DNA of 64,000 nucleotides from Ignavibacteria bacterium (GTDB lineage Bacteria; Bacteroidota; Ignavibacteria; Kapaibacteriales; Kapaibacteriaceae): NCBI GenBank assembly GCA_015709655.1, contig CP054181.1, positions 485,262 to 549,261 of the forward strand, read 5' to 3'. Shown piece by piece: positions 54,444 to 62,685 of this stretch (position 1 is its first letter; each line of letters starts with the position of its first letter). The notes under the pieces were generated by a model. It saw only the letters and a program-made list of their open reading frames with translations, ran no database searches and was not told where the DNA came from. The position numbers and the translations under genes were made by a program.

Positions 54444-56699
54444 TTATTGCAGCACTACTAATTTTCGTGCATGCATCCCCTGTTCGTTAGCTATTACAAC
54501 AAAGTATAGTCCGGCAGGCAAACCGGCTATGTTTATCCTTACATCCTGTCGGCTGATGGGTCCGGAAAACGATTTCAGTTGCGGGGTATAGTCACGTACT
54601 ATATTTCCTGTCGCATCGTAGAGAAGTAAACGCATGGTAGCTTCCGTTGCGGCAGTAAATCTGCCGATAGTAACGGTTACGTTTTGTGTTGCGGGATTAG
54701 GATGCAAATCTTGAACGTAGAGATAGTTGTAATAGTCGAGGATACCGGTTGGAGTACCTACACTAGGATACAACCTAAACCCGGTAACCAACGAAGTATT
54801 AAAAAGCCATGGATTGCCGTTATTATCTTGGAATATGTAAGGCAGTTGCTCGTTCCCGAGAGGGCCAAAAGCGGAGGCAGGTAGCGTAGTATCATAAACA
54901 ATTCCGTTATATGTAACAGCTAAAAGTCGTCGCTGTGGAGAGTCCCATAGATAAGCTGTGTCGTTCTGTGCAAACATTGTCAATCCAAACGAGTTGGATA
55001 GTGGTTTGGATAAAGAATGGACCGCTGAGTCTAGCTGTCCGCTCTCGATATTCCATTGGTGACATACGAGTGAGGTATAGCCGAGTGATTGCTGCGATGG
55101 GTCAGCATCAAACCTCGCCGTGATACATTTTACAACGCTATTGCTACACTCAAACAAATACTGGTGTGCACTTGGTGTGAGTGCAAGAACTACCGGCGCT
55201 GTCGGATTTGAAGAAGTCGTGTAATTACTAGCCCAGATCCTACCCTGTGAAAGACAATACAAAGTTCTACTACTCGCAATTGCAGAACTAACATAGGCCT
55301 GCTGTTTATCAATCTCTCTTGTTGTCCACGTTCGCCCTTTGTCTGTACTTAGAATGATATGCCTGAACTTCGAATTGCAAACAATTGTTGAATCGTTCAG
55401 CACTACAATACGCTTGTTATTAATACCACCGTTAACATCCATAACTTTTATCCACTGCCCAATACCTTCTTTCTTGAATATACCATAATTGCAGAACGCA
55501 ACCTCCGGTCCACCTTCGAGATGCACGTAACGAATAAGAGGGTAGCTTCCTGCCTCTGAACTTGGGAGTACCGTTATACCTTGAGAATCACTAGTTGGAA
55601 ACATTGCAGGGAAGCGATTCGTATCAACTGTTGCAAGGCCTGTGGTAAACGGTTGGCCATTTGCGCTGAATGAAATATCTCCTGAGAACCCTACCAAGGT
55701 ATCTGCCAACCAGTTAACCTTCGATACTTTTCCTGAACCATCGATTAGCATAAGGCATCCTCTTGTGCTCAGAATGTACGATTCGTCTTGTCGCTGAATT
55801 CTAGATGGATTTGTAAACATTGAATCAAGATCTTGTCTACGACCAACGAAATCGGGATGTGTGATCTCGTAAATCCCTGCACGTGGATCGCTACCAAAAC
55901 CAAAGGGAGGAGCTACTATACCTATAACACCACGTTGACCATTGATGCAAAACGATGTGGCAGAGGTTAAACCCAGTGGCCTTTGTTTGTTTTGTTCGTA
56001 ATACAGATATCTAAGACCACCTGATGCAAGTGAGTCAGGACTAAGTATTTGGCTGAGCTGATAGAGTGAAGCAATACCCACTGTGCCGTCATCCATCATT
56101 AAAAGTTCGTCTATTGCTGTGTTAAATGTTTCTATTGTTCTGACTATTTGGCCGCTGAGTGTTGCAATTATCAGATTCTTCGACCCTTTTTCTGCATATA
56201 CCAGCGTGTCCCTGACTATCGCAAAGGATATAACTTCAGAGCCGTGGTTGGGCAAAGAAGCAATATGTGTTGATTTCCAATCATCTCCGTTAAACGTAAG
56301 CTCGACTACCTCTTCATTCCCAAGCGCAAAGAGTCGGTTACCATCGCCATACTGTGTACATACATAATCACCAATTTTCTCCCACCTGAGCCGGGAGTTG
56401 TTGTAATAGTACAACTCATCAGTACCAGTTAGTAGCCTCTGCATATGATCAAAACGAAACAGTCTCCGAACAGGGATATCGAAAAACTGCTCACTTTGAG
56501 TCATTTTCAGATTATCAATGTCACCCTCATACAATCCATGGCGCTCGTTAAATCCAAGAAATAAACGATTGTTATGTACTGCCTGAGTTGTTGGTACTAA
56601 AAATCTATAGTCAAGGATACTCACGGGCCTCCCTACAGTCTGAGCTAAGGAACTGGACGCGAAAAGTGCGAACACCATACATAATATAAACTCACGCAT
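54444..56699 (-). CDS. Secreted protein with type IX (T9SS type A) sorting domain
   Basis: A 751-residue exported protein with signal peptide MREFILCMVFALFASSSLAQ. It has propeller-like strands and a BNR unit (STDKGRTWTTREI). The final ~90 residues are a clear T9SS type A domain: LHPNPATQNVTVTIGRF, MRLLLYDATGNIVRDY, VRINIAGLPAGLYFVVIANEQGMHARKLVV. It is secreted across the outer membrane and anchored or released. The 3' end of this gene is duplicated at 57761-57981. Ligand unknown. Confidence 0.85.
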   Translation of the reverse strand: MREFILCMVFALFASSSLAQTVGRPVSILDYRFLVPTTQAVHNNRLFLGFNERHGLYEGDIDNLKMTQSEQFFDIPVRRLFRFDHMQRLLTGTDELYYYNNSRLRWEKIGDYVCTQYGDGNRLFALGNEEVVELTFNGDDWKSTHIASLPNHGSEVISFAIVRDTLVYAEKGSKNLIIATLSGQIVRTIETFNTAIDELLMMDDGTVGIASLYQLSQILSPDSLASGGLRYLYYEQNKQRPLGLTSATSFCINGQRGVIGIVAPPFGFGSDPRAGIYEITHPDFVGRRQDLDSMFTNPSRIQRQDESYILSTRGCLMLIDGSGKVSKVNWLADTLVGFSGDISFSANGQPFTTGLATVDTNRFPAMFPTSDSQGITVLPSSEAGSYPLIRYVHLEGGPEVAFCNYGIFKKEGIGQWIKVMDVNGGINNKRIVVLNDSTIVCNSKFRHIILSTDKGRTWTTREIDKQQAYVSSAIASSRTLYCLSQGRIWASNYTTSSNPTAPVVLALTPSAHQYLFECSNSVVKCITARFDADPSQQSLGYTSLVCHQWNIESGQLDSAVHSLSKPLSNSFGLTMFAQNDTAYLWDSPQRRLLAVTYNGIVYDTTLPASAFGPLGNEQLPYIFQDNNGNPWLFNTSLVTGFRLYPSVGTPTGILDYYNYLYVQDLHPNPATQNVTVTIGRFTAATEATMRLLLYDATGNIVRDYTPQLKSFSGPISRQDVRINIAGLPAGLYFVVIANEQGMHARKLVVLQ

Positions 56700-56726
56700 C
56701 TGATAATCCTTTCAGTTATTTATCTG

Positions 56727-57386
56727 TTAACTACCACACAAGTTTTCACACATTGTGGGTTGCACTACTACAGGGCATCCAGGATTAAAACCAGGAAAGC
56801 ACGAATAGTAGATTCGTGGCTCTTGAGTGCACGGATCAACATCCGTTGTGTTCAGGCATATCTGGCACTCGCGGGTACATAATACGTCCGTACACCACTC
56901 GAGATATAACTGCAAATACTCCGGCTGTCCTCCTGGGCCATCGGGATCTACGATTCTTGTTTTTAGCTCTGCGCATGTTCCGTTCGAGAATGCAACTGTA
57001 TATGTTAGCATTGTAGGGCAAACAGGAATAGTACTACCAAGAGCATCGCGGATTGCTAGATCTCGCACGTATTTGACAAGGTAATTCGCTGTGAACGGCG
57101 GAGGGTCTCCGGGGCTCAATCCCCAACAAGAAGCATCGAGGACTGTTGCATCTAACAACATCACATGAAAAGTGCTTCCCGGAAGCAGACAATACGTTAT
57201 CTGAACATCGCAACATATCCCATTGTACACCATCTTAGCCACCTTGGTAACTTGTACCGAACCAGATGGACATGATACCTGTGCATTTGTTAACGACGTT
57301 CCCAATACGATACCGCACATAAAGACGACTACTGCAAGGCACCTTGAGAGTGTGTGGTGAGTCAAGGATTTATATATGTGCATCAT
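56727..57386 (-). CDS. Secreted cysteine-rich hypothetical protein
   Basis: A 219-residue exported protein. ATG 57386 is chosen because AGGA lies 6-9 bp upstream. After the signal peptide (CLAVVVFMCGIVLGTSLTNAQ) the mature part has 16 cysteines in about 184 residues, including CC, CTRECQIC and CENLC clusters, and many Pro and aromatic residues. It probably folds through disulfide bonds outside the cell. No family was recognised. A 12-base poly-C tract lies 63-74 bp upstream of the start (57449-57460). Confidence 0.65.
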   Translation of the reverse strand: MMHIYKSLTHHTLSRCLAVVVFMCGIVLGTSLTNAQVSCPSGSVQVTKVAKMVYNGICCDVQITYCLLPGSTFHVMLLDATVLDASCWGLSPGDPPPFTANYLVKYVRDLAIRDALGSTIPVCPTMLTYTVAFSNGTCAELKTRIVDPDGPGGQPEYLQLYLEWCTDVLCTRECQICLNTTDVDPCTQEPRIYYSCFPGFNPGCPVVVQPTMCENLCGS

Positions 57387-57448
57387 AAACAATCCTAGGT
57401 GAAAATAGGTAAAAAATAAAACTTACGTAAGGTTCACCTCAAATATAT

Positions 57449-57460
57449 CCCCCCCCCCCC
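57449..57460. repeat. Poly-C homopolymer of 12 in the upstream region of the Cys-rich gene
   Basis: Twelve consecutive C residues (G on the coding strand) lie 63-74 bp upstream of the start codon at 57386, in the likely promoter zone. Long homopolymers are prone to slippage and can vary promoter spacing. It could also be an assembly or sequencing artefact. Confidence 0.6.
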
Positions 57461-57508
57461 GAGACTTCCAAATTTAGTTGTAGGATAGTAAGGGGCTTTG
57501 GCAGAGGC

Positions 57509-57734
57509 CAACACTGTACTGGCAGCAACAGCAGTAGCATCGGGGCTCCACGCAACAGAAGTAAACGAAATACTGGCCGGCAACCGGTACACCGACAACG
57601 TACTGGCCGACATCACCGAAGCCGCCGACTTAGGAGTGACCGGTGTCCCCTTCTTTGTTTTCAACCGCACCTACGCCGTAAGCGGAGCAGAGCCAAAGCA
57701 GGTGTTTTTGGATACAATTAAGAAGGTTTACTGA
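57509..57734 (+). pseudogene. Truncated frnE 3' fragment
   Basis: The last 75 codons of frnE are repeated here, differing at one residue (AQP to AEP). The CPFC active site and the whole N-terminal half are missing. An open frame starting at 57498 reads through it but encodes no complete enzyme. It is a duplication remnant. Confidence 0.88.
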
Positions 57735-57760
57735 TATCTCTCTCGCTCTTATCAATCTGT

Positions 57761-57981
57761 TTATTGTAGCACTACTAATTTTCGTGCATGCATCCCCTGT
57801 TCGTTAACTGTTACAACAAAGTATAGTCCGGCAGGCAAACCGGCTATGTTTATCCTTACATCCTGTCGGCTGATGAGTCCGGAAAACGATTTCAGTTGGG
57901 GGGTATAGTCACGTACCATCTTTCCTGTCGCATCGTAGAGCAGCAGACGCATGGTAGCTTCCGTTGCTGCAGCAAACCTAC
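57761..57981 (-). pseudogene. Truncated T9SS sorting-domain fragment
   Basis: A copy of the last ~73 codons of the 54444-56699 protein (FAAATEATMRLLLYDATGK...ARKLVVLQ), with a few changes (GNI to GKM, GPIS to GLIS, VIAN to VTVN). The upstream coding part was replaced by IS3-family transposase sequence at about 57982, so the protein cannot be exported normally. It is the end of a destroyed paralogue or of a duplicated gene. Confidence 0.85.
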
Positions 57982-58815
57982 CGCCGCAGAAGTAAGGAAA
58001 TGAAACTGGCGATCCTTGAAGAAGCCAAGCAATTCGGGATAGCGCAGACAAGCCGCAAACACGGAGTATCGGCAAGCCAGATTCATGACTGGAAGAAGAA
58101 GTGCCGGGTATTGGGAGTAGCAGGATTGTCGGGCACAGTGCGCAAAGGCGATCCTGAGACCCACCGACTTCGGTTAGAGAATCAGGCCCTAAAAGAGATG
58201 ATCGCCGTTCAGGCACTGGCGTTGCTGACTAAACACAGTCTGCTAAAACAACAGAGCAACCGCTCAGGAGCGGCTCATGATCGCCCGTGAGTATGTAGCC
58301 GCGGGCGCCTGTACACACCGAGTCATAGCGATAGTGGGTATGACGGAGAGTACGTGCTACTGCAGTGGAGTATCAAGAAAGAGAATGCCATCATTCCGTT
58401 CCCACGTGCCGAAGCCCTTATGAGCGTCACCGGTCATCGCAGCTTTAAAACCATGAAACGCTCTCAACTACCAACCAATCGCAACGCGACGCCATAAAGC
58501 GAACGTGTGGAGTGGGAGAGTAGGGGGCTGGGGCAAAAGGGCATCGTATTCCCGTAGCTGAATGTATGGAATAACCAACTTACCCGGAACCCGGGAGATG
58601 CCGACCTCGTTATACAACCAGCACTAAGACGTATCCACAAGCAAGGCCCGGCATAGTGAGCGACACGGGAAGTCACTTTATCGCCATTCAATTCAAAGGA
58701 TACATCGCAGGCAGCAGTTTAGAACACCGTCGCTCTTCCGTGTGTTATCCACAGTTTAATGGTATAGTGGAGCGTCGGTTCCGTCCGACTAAGGAAGGAC
58801 TGCATCTTTGATGAT
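57976..58815 (+). mobile_element. Degenerate IS3-family insertion sequence
   Basis: An orfA-like frame (about 57976-58290) reads TYRRRSKEMKLAILEEAKQFG and GVSASQIHDWKKKC, an IS3 helix-turn-helix; its 5' end is cut at the junction with the duplicated segment. Start of an orfB-like frame: REYVAAGACTHRVIAIVG (from 58277), broken by a stop at 58421. A second piece, 58650-58811, holds SDTGSHF and FNGIVERRFRPTKEG, the second Asp and the Glu regions of the DDE core. The region between them does not align. It is an inactive remnant. Confidence 0.82.
58399..58497 (+). pseudogene. Possible tyrosine-recombinase C-terminal fragment
   Basis: Inside the IS3 wreckage one frame reads PFPRAEALMSVTGHRSFK, then TMKRS, ending at a stop at 58495. 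The M-x-x-TGH-x-S/T-x-x-x-x-M-x-R pattern is like box II of Bacteroidota tyrosine recombinases (the TGH histidine region before the catalytic Tyr). The Tyr itself is lost. The stretch is short, so this may be chance. Confidence 0.3.
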
Positions 58816-58951
58816 TTGTAACAAACAACCTACACCAAGCCACTAATATTATGTATATTTATGCAGTATTATTGCATGTATAAGCGAGTTAGCCGTCACC
58901 CTAAAAAGACAGACCGTGCAAAAAAATATGACGACCGAAAGAAAAAAGAAT

Positions 58952-58959
58952 TATATTTG
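58952..58959 (+). promoter_or_regulatory. Bacteroidota-type -7 box before the XRE controller gene
   Basis: TATATTTG matches the Bacteroidota -7 pattern TAnnTTTG and lies 23 bp upstream of the XRE gene start. A matching -33 TTG at the usual spacing was not found. It suggests the cassette brings its own promoter. Confidence 0.4.
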
Positions 58960-58982
58960 CCAAATAATGTCAAGACAAACTT

Positions 58983-59294
58983 ATGTCAACAATCTTTGGT
59001 AATAAAATCAGAACACTTCGAGAGGAGAAACAAATCCCTCAACGACAGTTAGCTGCTGCGTTAGAGATTGACACAGCGACATATTGTAAGATTGAAAAAG
59101 GCGACAGACGAGCGAAACGAGAACAAGTAACAATACTTGCGGACTTGCTTGAAGTTGACTCGAAAGAGTTAATACGTTTATGGTCGGCAGACAAAGTTTA
59201 CGACATTATAGCCGAAGAGGAAGAAGCAACACAAATTTTAAACGTGGTTGCTGAAAGTATTGTTCAATATAAACGTAAATCAGCCAAAGTATGA
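58983..59294 (+). CDS. XRE-family regulator, probable controller (C) protein of the R-M system
   Basis: A 103-residue helix-turn-helix protein (residues about 6-60: IRTLREEKQIPQRQLAAALEIDTATYCKIEKGDRRA) followed by a charged tail. Small XRE controllers regulate the timing of methylase and endonuclease expression in type II systems. Its stop overlaps the methylase start by 4 bp. Base composition is AT-rich, as in the rest of the cassette. No C-box was recognised upstream. Confidence 0.85.
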   Translation: MSTIFGNKIRTLREEKQIPQRQLAAALEIDTATYCKIEKGDRRAKREQVTILADLLEVDSKELIRLWSADKVYDIIAEEEEATQILNVVAESIVQYKRKSAKV

Positions 59295-60205
59295 AACCAC
59301 TTGTAAAATACAGAGGAGGAAAGTCAAAAGAAATACCTCATTTGATTAAACACATTCCACAGTATAGCGGACGATATATTGAACCGTTTTTTGGTGGCGG
59401 TGCTTTGTTTTTTCATTTACAGCCTAAAAGAGCAATTATAAATGACATTAATTCAAAACTAATATCGTTTTATTTAGGCGTAAAAAATGATTTTGATACA
59501 CTCAAAAAAGAATTAACGGAGATAGAGCGAGTTTACGCTATAAACCGCAAAAATTTTGAAGAACTTAAAAGTAAAACGCCAGATAAAAGAGTTGAAGACG
59601 AAAACGAACCTCTGTATTATCAAATCAGAGATATGTTCAATGAACTAACTGAAAAAAAATACTCTGATGCTTTGCTTTATTTCTTCATAAATAAGACAGC
59701 ATATTCAGGAATGATACGCTACAATGCAAAAGGAGAATTTAATGTGCCTTATGGACGATATGCAAACCTAAATACTTCATTGGTAACAAGTTCTCACAGC
59801 AAATTACTTGCTAATACAGAAATTTATAATTTCGACTATTCCGAGATTTTCCAAATGGCGACCAAAGACGACTTTATGTTTTTAGACCCGCCATATGATT
59901 GCGTTTTTTCTGATTATGGCAATGCTGAACACAAAGACGGATTCAATGAAAAAAATCATATTGAATTAGCTAACCAATATAAAAAACTAAAGTGCAAAGC
60001 ACTAATGGTTATTGGTAGAACACCACTAACAGAAAAATTATATGGCGACCACATTGTAGATGAATATGGCAAGTCCTATGCGGTAAATATTAGAAACAGA
60101 TTTAAGTCCGAAGCGAGTCACATTCTCATTTCTAACTATGGCAATGAGGCATTAAAAAGAGAACCCAAATTAATACTAGAAGAAGAATCTGTTTCCTATG
60201 GCTAG
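59291..60205 (+). CDS. DNA adenine N6-methyltransferase, Dam/D12 class
   Basis: A 304-residue methylase with the D12-class order: KYRGGKSKEIPHL (5-17), IEPFFGGGALF (30-40, SAM binding), INDINSKL, and the catalytic DPPY (199-202). These enzymes methylate adenine, often within GATC. Together with the AlwI-like endonuclease downstream this is a type II system; a single Dam-type methylase could protect both strands if it targets the GATC core, but the site is not proven. It overlaps the endonuclease gene by 8 bp. Confidence 0.94.
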   Translation: MKPLVKYRGGKSKEIPHLIKHIPQYSGRYIEPFFGGGALFFHLQPKRAIINDINSKLISFYLGVKNDFDTLKKELTEIERVYAINRKNFEELKSKTPDKRVEDENEPLYYQIRDMFNELTEKKYSDALLYFFINKTAYSGMIRYNAKGEFNVPYGRYANLNTSLVTSSHSKLLANTEIYNFDYSEIFQMATKDDFMFLDPPYDCVFSDYGNAEHKDGFNEKNHIELANQYKKLKCKALMVIGRTPLTEKLYGDHIVDEYGKSYAVNIRNRFKSEASHILISNYGNEALKREPKLILEEESVSYG

Positions 60206-61877
60206 AATTGACAGTAAAGTAATTTTTGTAACCACTTCCCCACGGACACCTGCAAAGATGATTCCTGAAATTGGGCTTTTGAACGCCCATTTTGCAGGAC
60301 AAAGATGGAATACCGAAACTCAAAGAGCTTTTATGGAGCTATTGAGAGAGGAAAACTTTTTCAATGGCGAAGGTGCAAATGACCCAGCATTTAGTGCAAG
60401 AGACAGAATAAACAGAGCACCAAAAGCACTTGGTTTTGTAATTCTTTCCCCAACAATTCAACTTACACCAGCAGGTGAAGAACTTGTAAACTCAAGAAGA
60501 AAAGACGAAATATTTTTAAGACAGTTACTCAAATTTCAAGTTCCTTCTCCATTTCACAAACCAACCGCAAATTCAGCAGAATTTTGGGTGAAGCCATACC
60601 TTGAACTATTCACGCTCATTCGACATTTTGGCTCATTGAAATTTGATGAGTTAAAAATGTTTGGTTTACAATTAGTTGACTACAGAGAATTTGATACAAT
60701 AGTTGAGAAAATCAATCAATTCAGAATAGCAAAGGCTCAAAACGAAGGAAATTATAAGCGTTTTCGTGCTGAATATTTTGACAGAGAATTAAGAGAGATT
60801 TATAGTGTAGATATTAGTTCAGGAAATACAAAAACCCGAGAAACTAATGATGCTTCAATTGCAAACTTCTTAAGCACAAAAGCAAGTAATATGAGAGATT
60901 ATGCTGATGCTTGTGTTCGTTATTTGAGAGCAACAGGATTAGTTAATATTTCTCATATTGGTAAGTCTCTTTCAATTGTTCCAGAGAAAATTCAAGAAGT
61001 TGATTATTTCTTGCAACACACAGATAGAGAACCTTGCTTTATTGATAACGAAGGTCAATATGTTGCTTATCTTGGTAATCCACTTATTCCAACGCTTCTT
61101 ACAGACAATAGAGAATTATTAGAACAAAAAATTAGAGCAGAGTTTCCGCAACTTGAATTTTCTGCAACTGCAACCTTACAAGAACTCAAAAACTTATTTG
61201 CAGACCAAATAGAAAATCGAAAAGAGCAAATAATAACAGAACAAGTTGCAGCAATCAAAGACTACCGTCTGTTTGAAGATATTTCCACAACATTTGACCA
61301 AATACTTGATAATTCACTTTACGATACGCCACTTATGTTGGAGTGGAACACTTGGCGAGCAATGACTATGTTGGACGGTGGTGATATTAAAGCTAATCTA
61401 AAATTTGACGATTTTGGAAATCCAATGTCAACGGCACAGGGTAATATGGCTGATATTGTTTGCGATTATGGAGACTTCGGTTTAACCGTTGAAGTAACTA
61501 TGCAAGGTGGACAACGACAATATGAAACAGAAGGAGAGCCAGTAACAAGACACCTTGCAAAATATAAACGTGAAACTGAAAAACCTGCTTACTGTTTGTT
61601 TATTGCACCAAACATAAATGACGCTTGCAAAGCCCATTTTTACGCATTACACAAAATGAACATTCAATATTATGGTGGGACTTCTACAATCGTTCCATTA
61701 CCATTGAGTGTTTTTATTAAAATGGTTCAGGACTCTCATAATGCAAACTATGTTCCCGAGCCAAGACACGTTCAACGATTTTTCGAGCGTTCAAATGAAT
61801 TAGCAAACTCGACAGACAATGAAGTAGATTGGTATAACGGCATTACAGAAGAAGCACTAAATTGGTTGACAGAATGA
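60198..61877 (+). CDS. AlwI-family type II restriction endonuclease
   Basis: A 559-residue protein. The C-terminal catalytic part has MADIVCDYGDFGLTVEVTMQGG with PVTRHLAKYK, matching the AlwI family. That family includes type IIS enzymes that cut outside asymmetric sites such as GGATC or GAGTC. The PD-(D/E)xK-like residues probably lie in DIVCDYGDFGLTVEVT. The N-terminal 330 residues are probably the DNA-recognition domain. It cleaves unmodified invading DNA. Site specificity cannot be read from the sequence. Confidence 0.88.
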   Translation: MARIDSKVIFVTTSPRTPAKMIPEIGLLNAHFAGQRWNTETQRAFMELLREENFFNGEGANDPAFSARDRINRAPKALGFVILSPTIQLTPAGEELVNSRRKDEIFLRQLLKFQVPSPFHKPTANSAEFWVKPYLELFTLIRHFGSLKFDELKMFGLQLVDYREFDTIVEKINQFRIAKAQNEGNYKRFRAEYFDRELREIYSVDISSGNTKTRETNDASIANFLSTKASNMRDYADACVRYLRATGLVNISHIGKSLSIVPEKIQEVDYFLQHTDREPCFIDNEGQYVAYLGNPLIPTLLTDNRELLEQKIRAEFPQLEFSATATLQELKNLFADQIENRKEQIITEQVAAIKDYRLFEDISTTFDQILDNSLYDTPLMLEWNTWRAMTMLDGGDIKANLKFDDFGNPMSTAQGNMADIVCDYGDFGLTVEVTMQGGQRQYETEGEPVTRHLAKYKRETEKPAYCLFIAPNINDACKAHFYALHKMNIQYYGGTSTIVPLPLSVFIKMVQDSHNANYVPEPRHVQRFFERSNELANSTDNEVDWYNGITEEALNWLTE

Positions 61878-61886
61878 AGGGCGAAC

Positions 61887-62019
61887 GGCTAACAGCGGTT
61901 TGGCGTAATGGCTGGTATAGTGCTTCGTATGACAGTTTTGTGCTAGGTTCAAGTGCAGTTCTTCGCTTAAACTTTTGTGCTAAAAATCCGCCACTACGCC
62001 AAGCCGCAAACCGTTGGCA
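61887..62019. repeat. attC-like recombination site 1 (133 bp)
   Basis: An imperfect inverted repeat with bulges. The outer pair is GGCTAAC (61887-61893) with GTTGGCA (62013-62019). The inner pair is TTTGGCGTAATGGC (61899-61912) with GCCACTACGCCAAG (61990-62003), 12 of 14 complementary. The unequal spacers (AGCGG versus CCGCAAACC-like) give extra-helical bases, as in attC hairpins. The outer pair deviates from the classical RYYYAAC/GTTRRRY consensus outside the AAC/GTT cores. It closes the R-M cassette. Confidence 0.72.
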
Positions 62020-62043
62020 GCAACTCAAACTGACATCCTACCA

Positions 62044-62679
62044 ATGACAAAACTTACAAAATTCTTTAGCCTTATATTTCTTCTTGTCGCGATTACATCT
62101 TGCGGTCAGACGCAGAAACCTTTTGACAATGGAAGTTATATTGTTGACAATTCTATCAAACAAAAAGTGGACAAAAAAGTAAAATCATACAACGGCGTAA
62201 CAATGTCATCAATGGACGTTAAGTTATATGAAAACGACAGCGTAACTGCCGACACTTATTCAAAGGGAAAAAGCATTGATGAATGTATGACGTTTACAAC
62301 TCTTGACGGAGACACAATAAACATAACAGGGTTTGCAGGAATGTTTGCAGGTTTCGGTTATCAAATTGCGTTATTCAAAGACACTTGCATTGTTAGACAT
62401 TATGCAAAATCAGACGCAGAAATTTACAAACTTCACAAAACCGATAGTTTAGAATTTGGCGTTTCTGTTCCTTGCAAAACATACAAGTTGACACTTTCTA
62501 AAAAACCAACTTTTAAAAAAGGAGAAGTTCTGGAGGGTATTATTGAGTTGACAAGCGAAGATTATTATGAAGTTGCCAATCGTGGCGAAACAAAATGTAA
62601 AATACAATTGACAGGTTACTTTAAAACCGACCCGTTAGAAAGTACAGAAGATAAATACCTTAAAACGAAAGACAAATGA
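62044..62679 (+). CDS. Small lipoprotein of unknown function (cassette gene)
   Basis: A 211-residue protein starting at ATG 62044 (MTKLTKFFSLIFLLVAITSCG), with lipobox ITSC. The mature part is hydrophilic, rich in Lys, Thr and Asp, with predicted beta strands. No domain was recognised. It fills the whole of cassette 2 and has no clear promoter of its own in the 30 bp after the cassette start, so it may depend on upstream transcription. Confidence 0.75.
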   Translation: MTKLTKFFSLIFLLVAITSCGQTQKPFDNGSYIVDNSIKQKVDKKVKSYNGVTMSSMDVKLYENDSVTADTYSKGKSIDECMTFTTLDGDTINITGFAGMFAGFGYQIALFKDTCIVRHYAKSDAEIYKLHKTDSLEFGVSVPCKTYKLTLSKKPTFKKGEVLEGIIELTSEDYYEVANRGETKCKIQLTGYFKTDPLESTEDKYLKTKDK

Positions 62680-62685
62680 GTATGC

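Larger units (their letters stand above)
57509..57981. repeat. Duplicate copy of 54192-54664
   Basis: A 473-bp segment that matches 54192-54664 base for base with a constant offset of 3317 and no gaps. I count about 15-20 substitutions, so identity is about 96-97% by eye. It spans the 3' end of frnE and, in the opposite orientation, the 3' end of the T9SS-protein gene. The left edge is unique sequence following AAGGGGCTTTGGCAGAGGC; the right edge abuts transposase sequence. Confidence 0.92.

Noticed and set aside
58464-58691. 75-codon minus-strand frame in the IS remnant
   Set aside because: Shadow of degenerate transposase sequence; no protein family resemblance.
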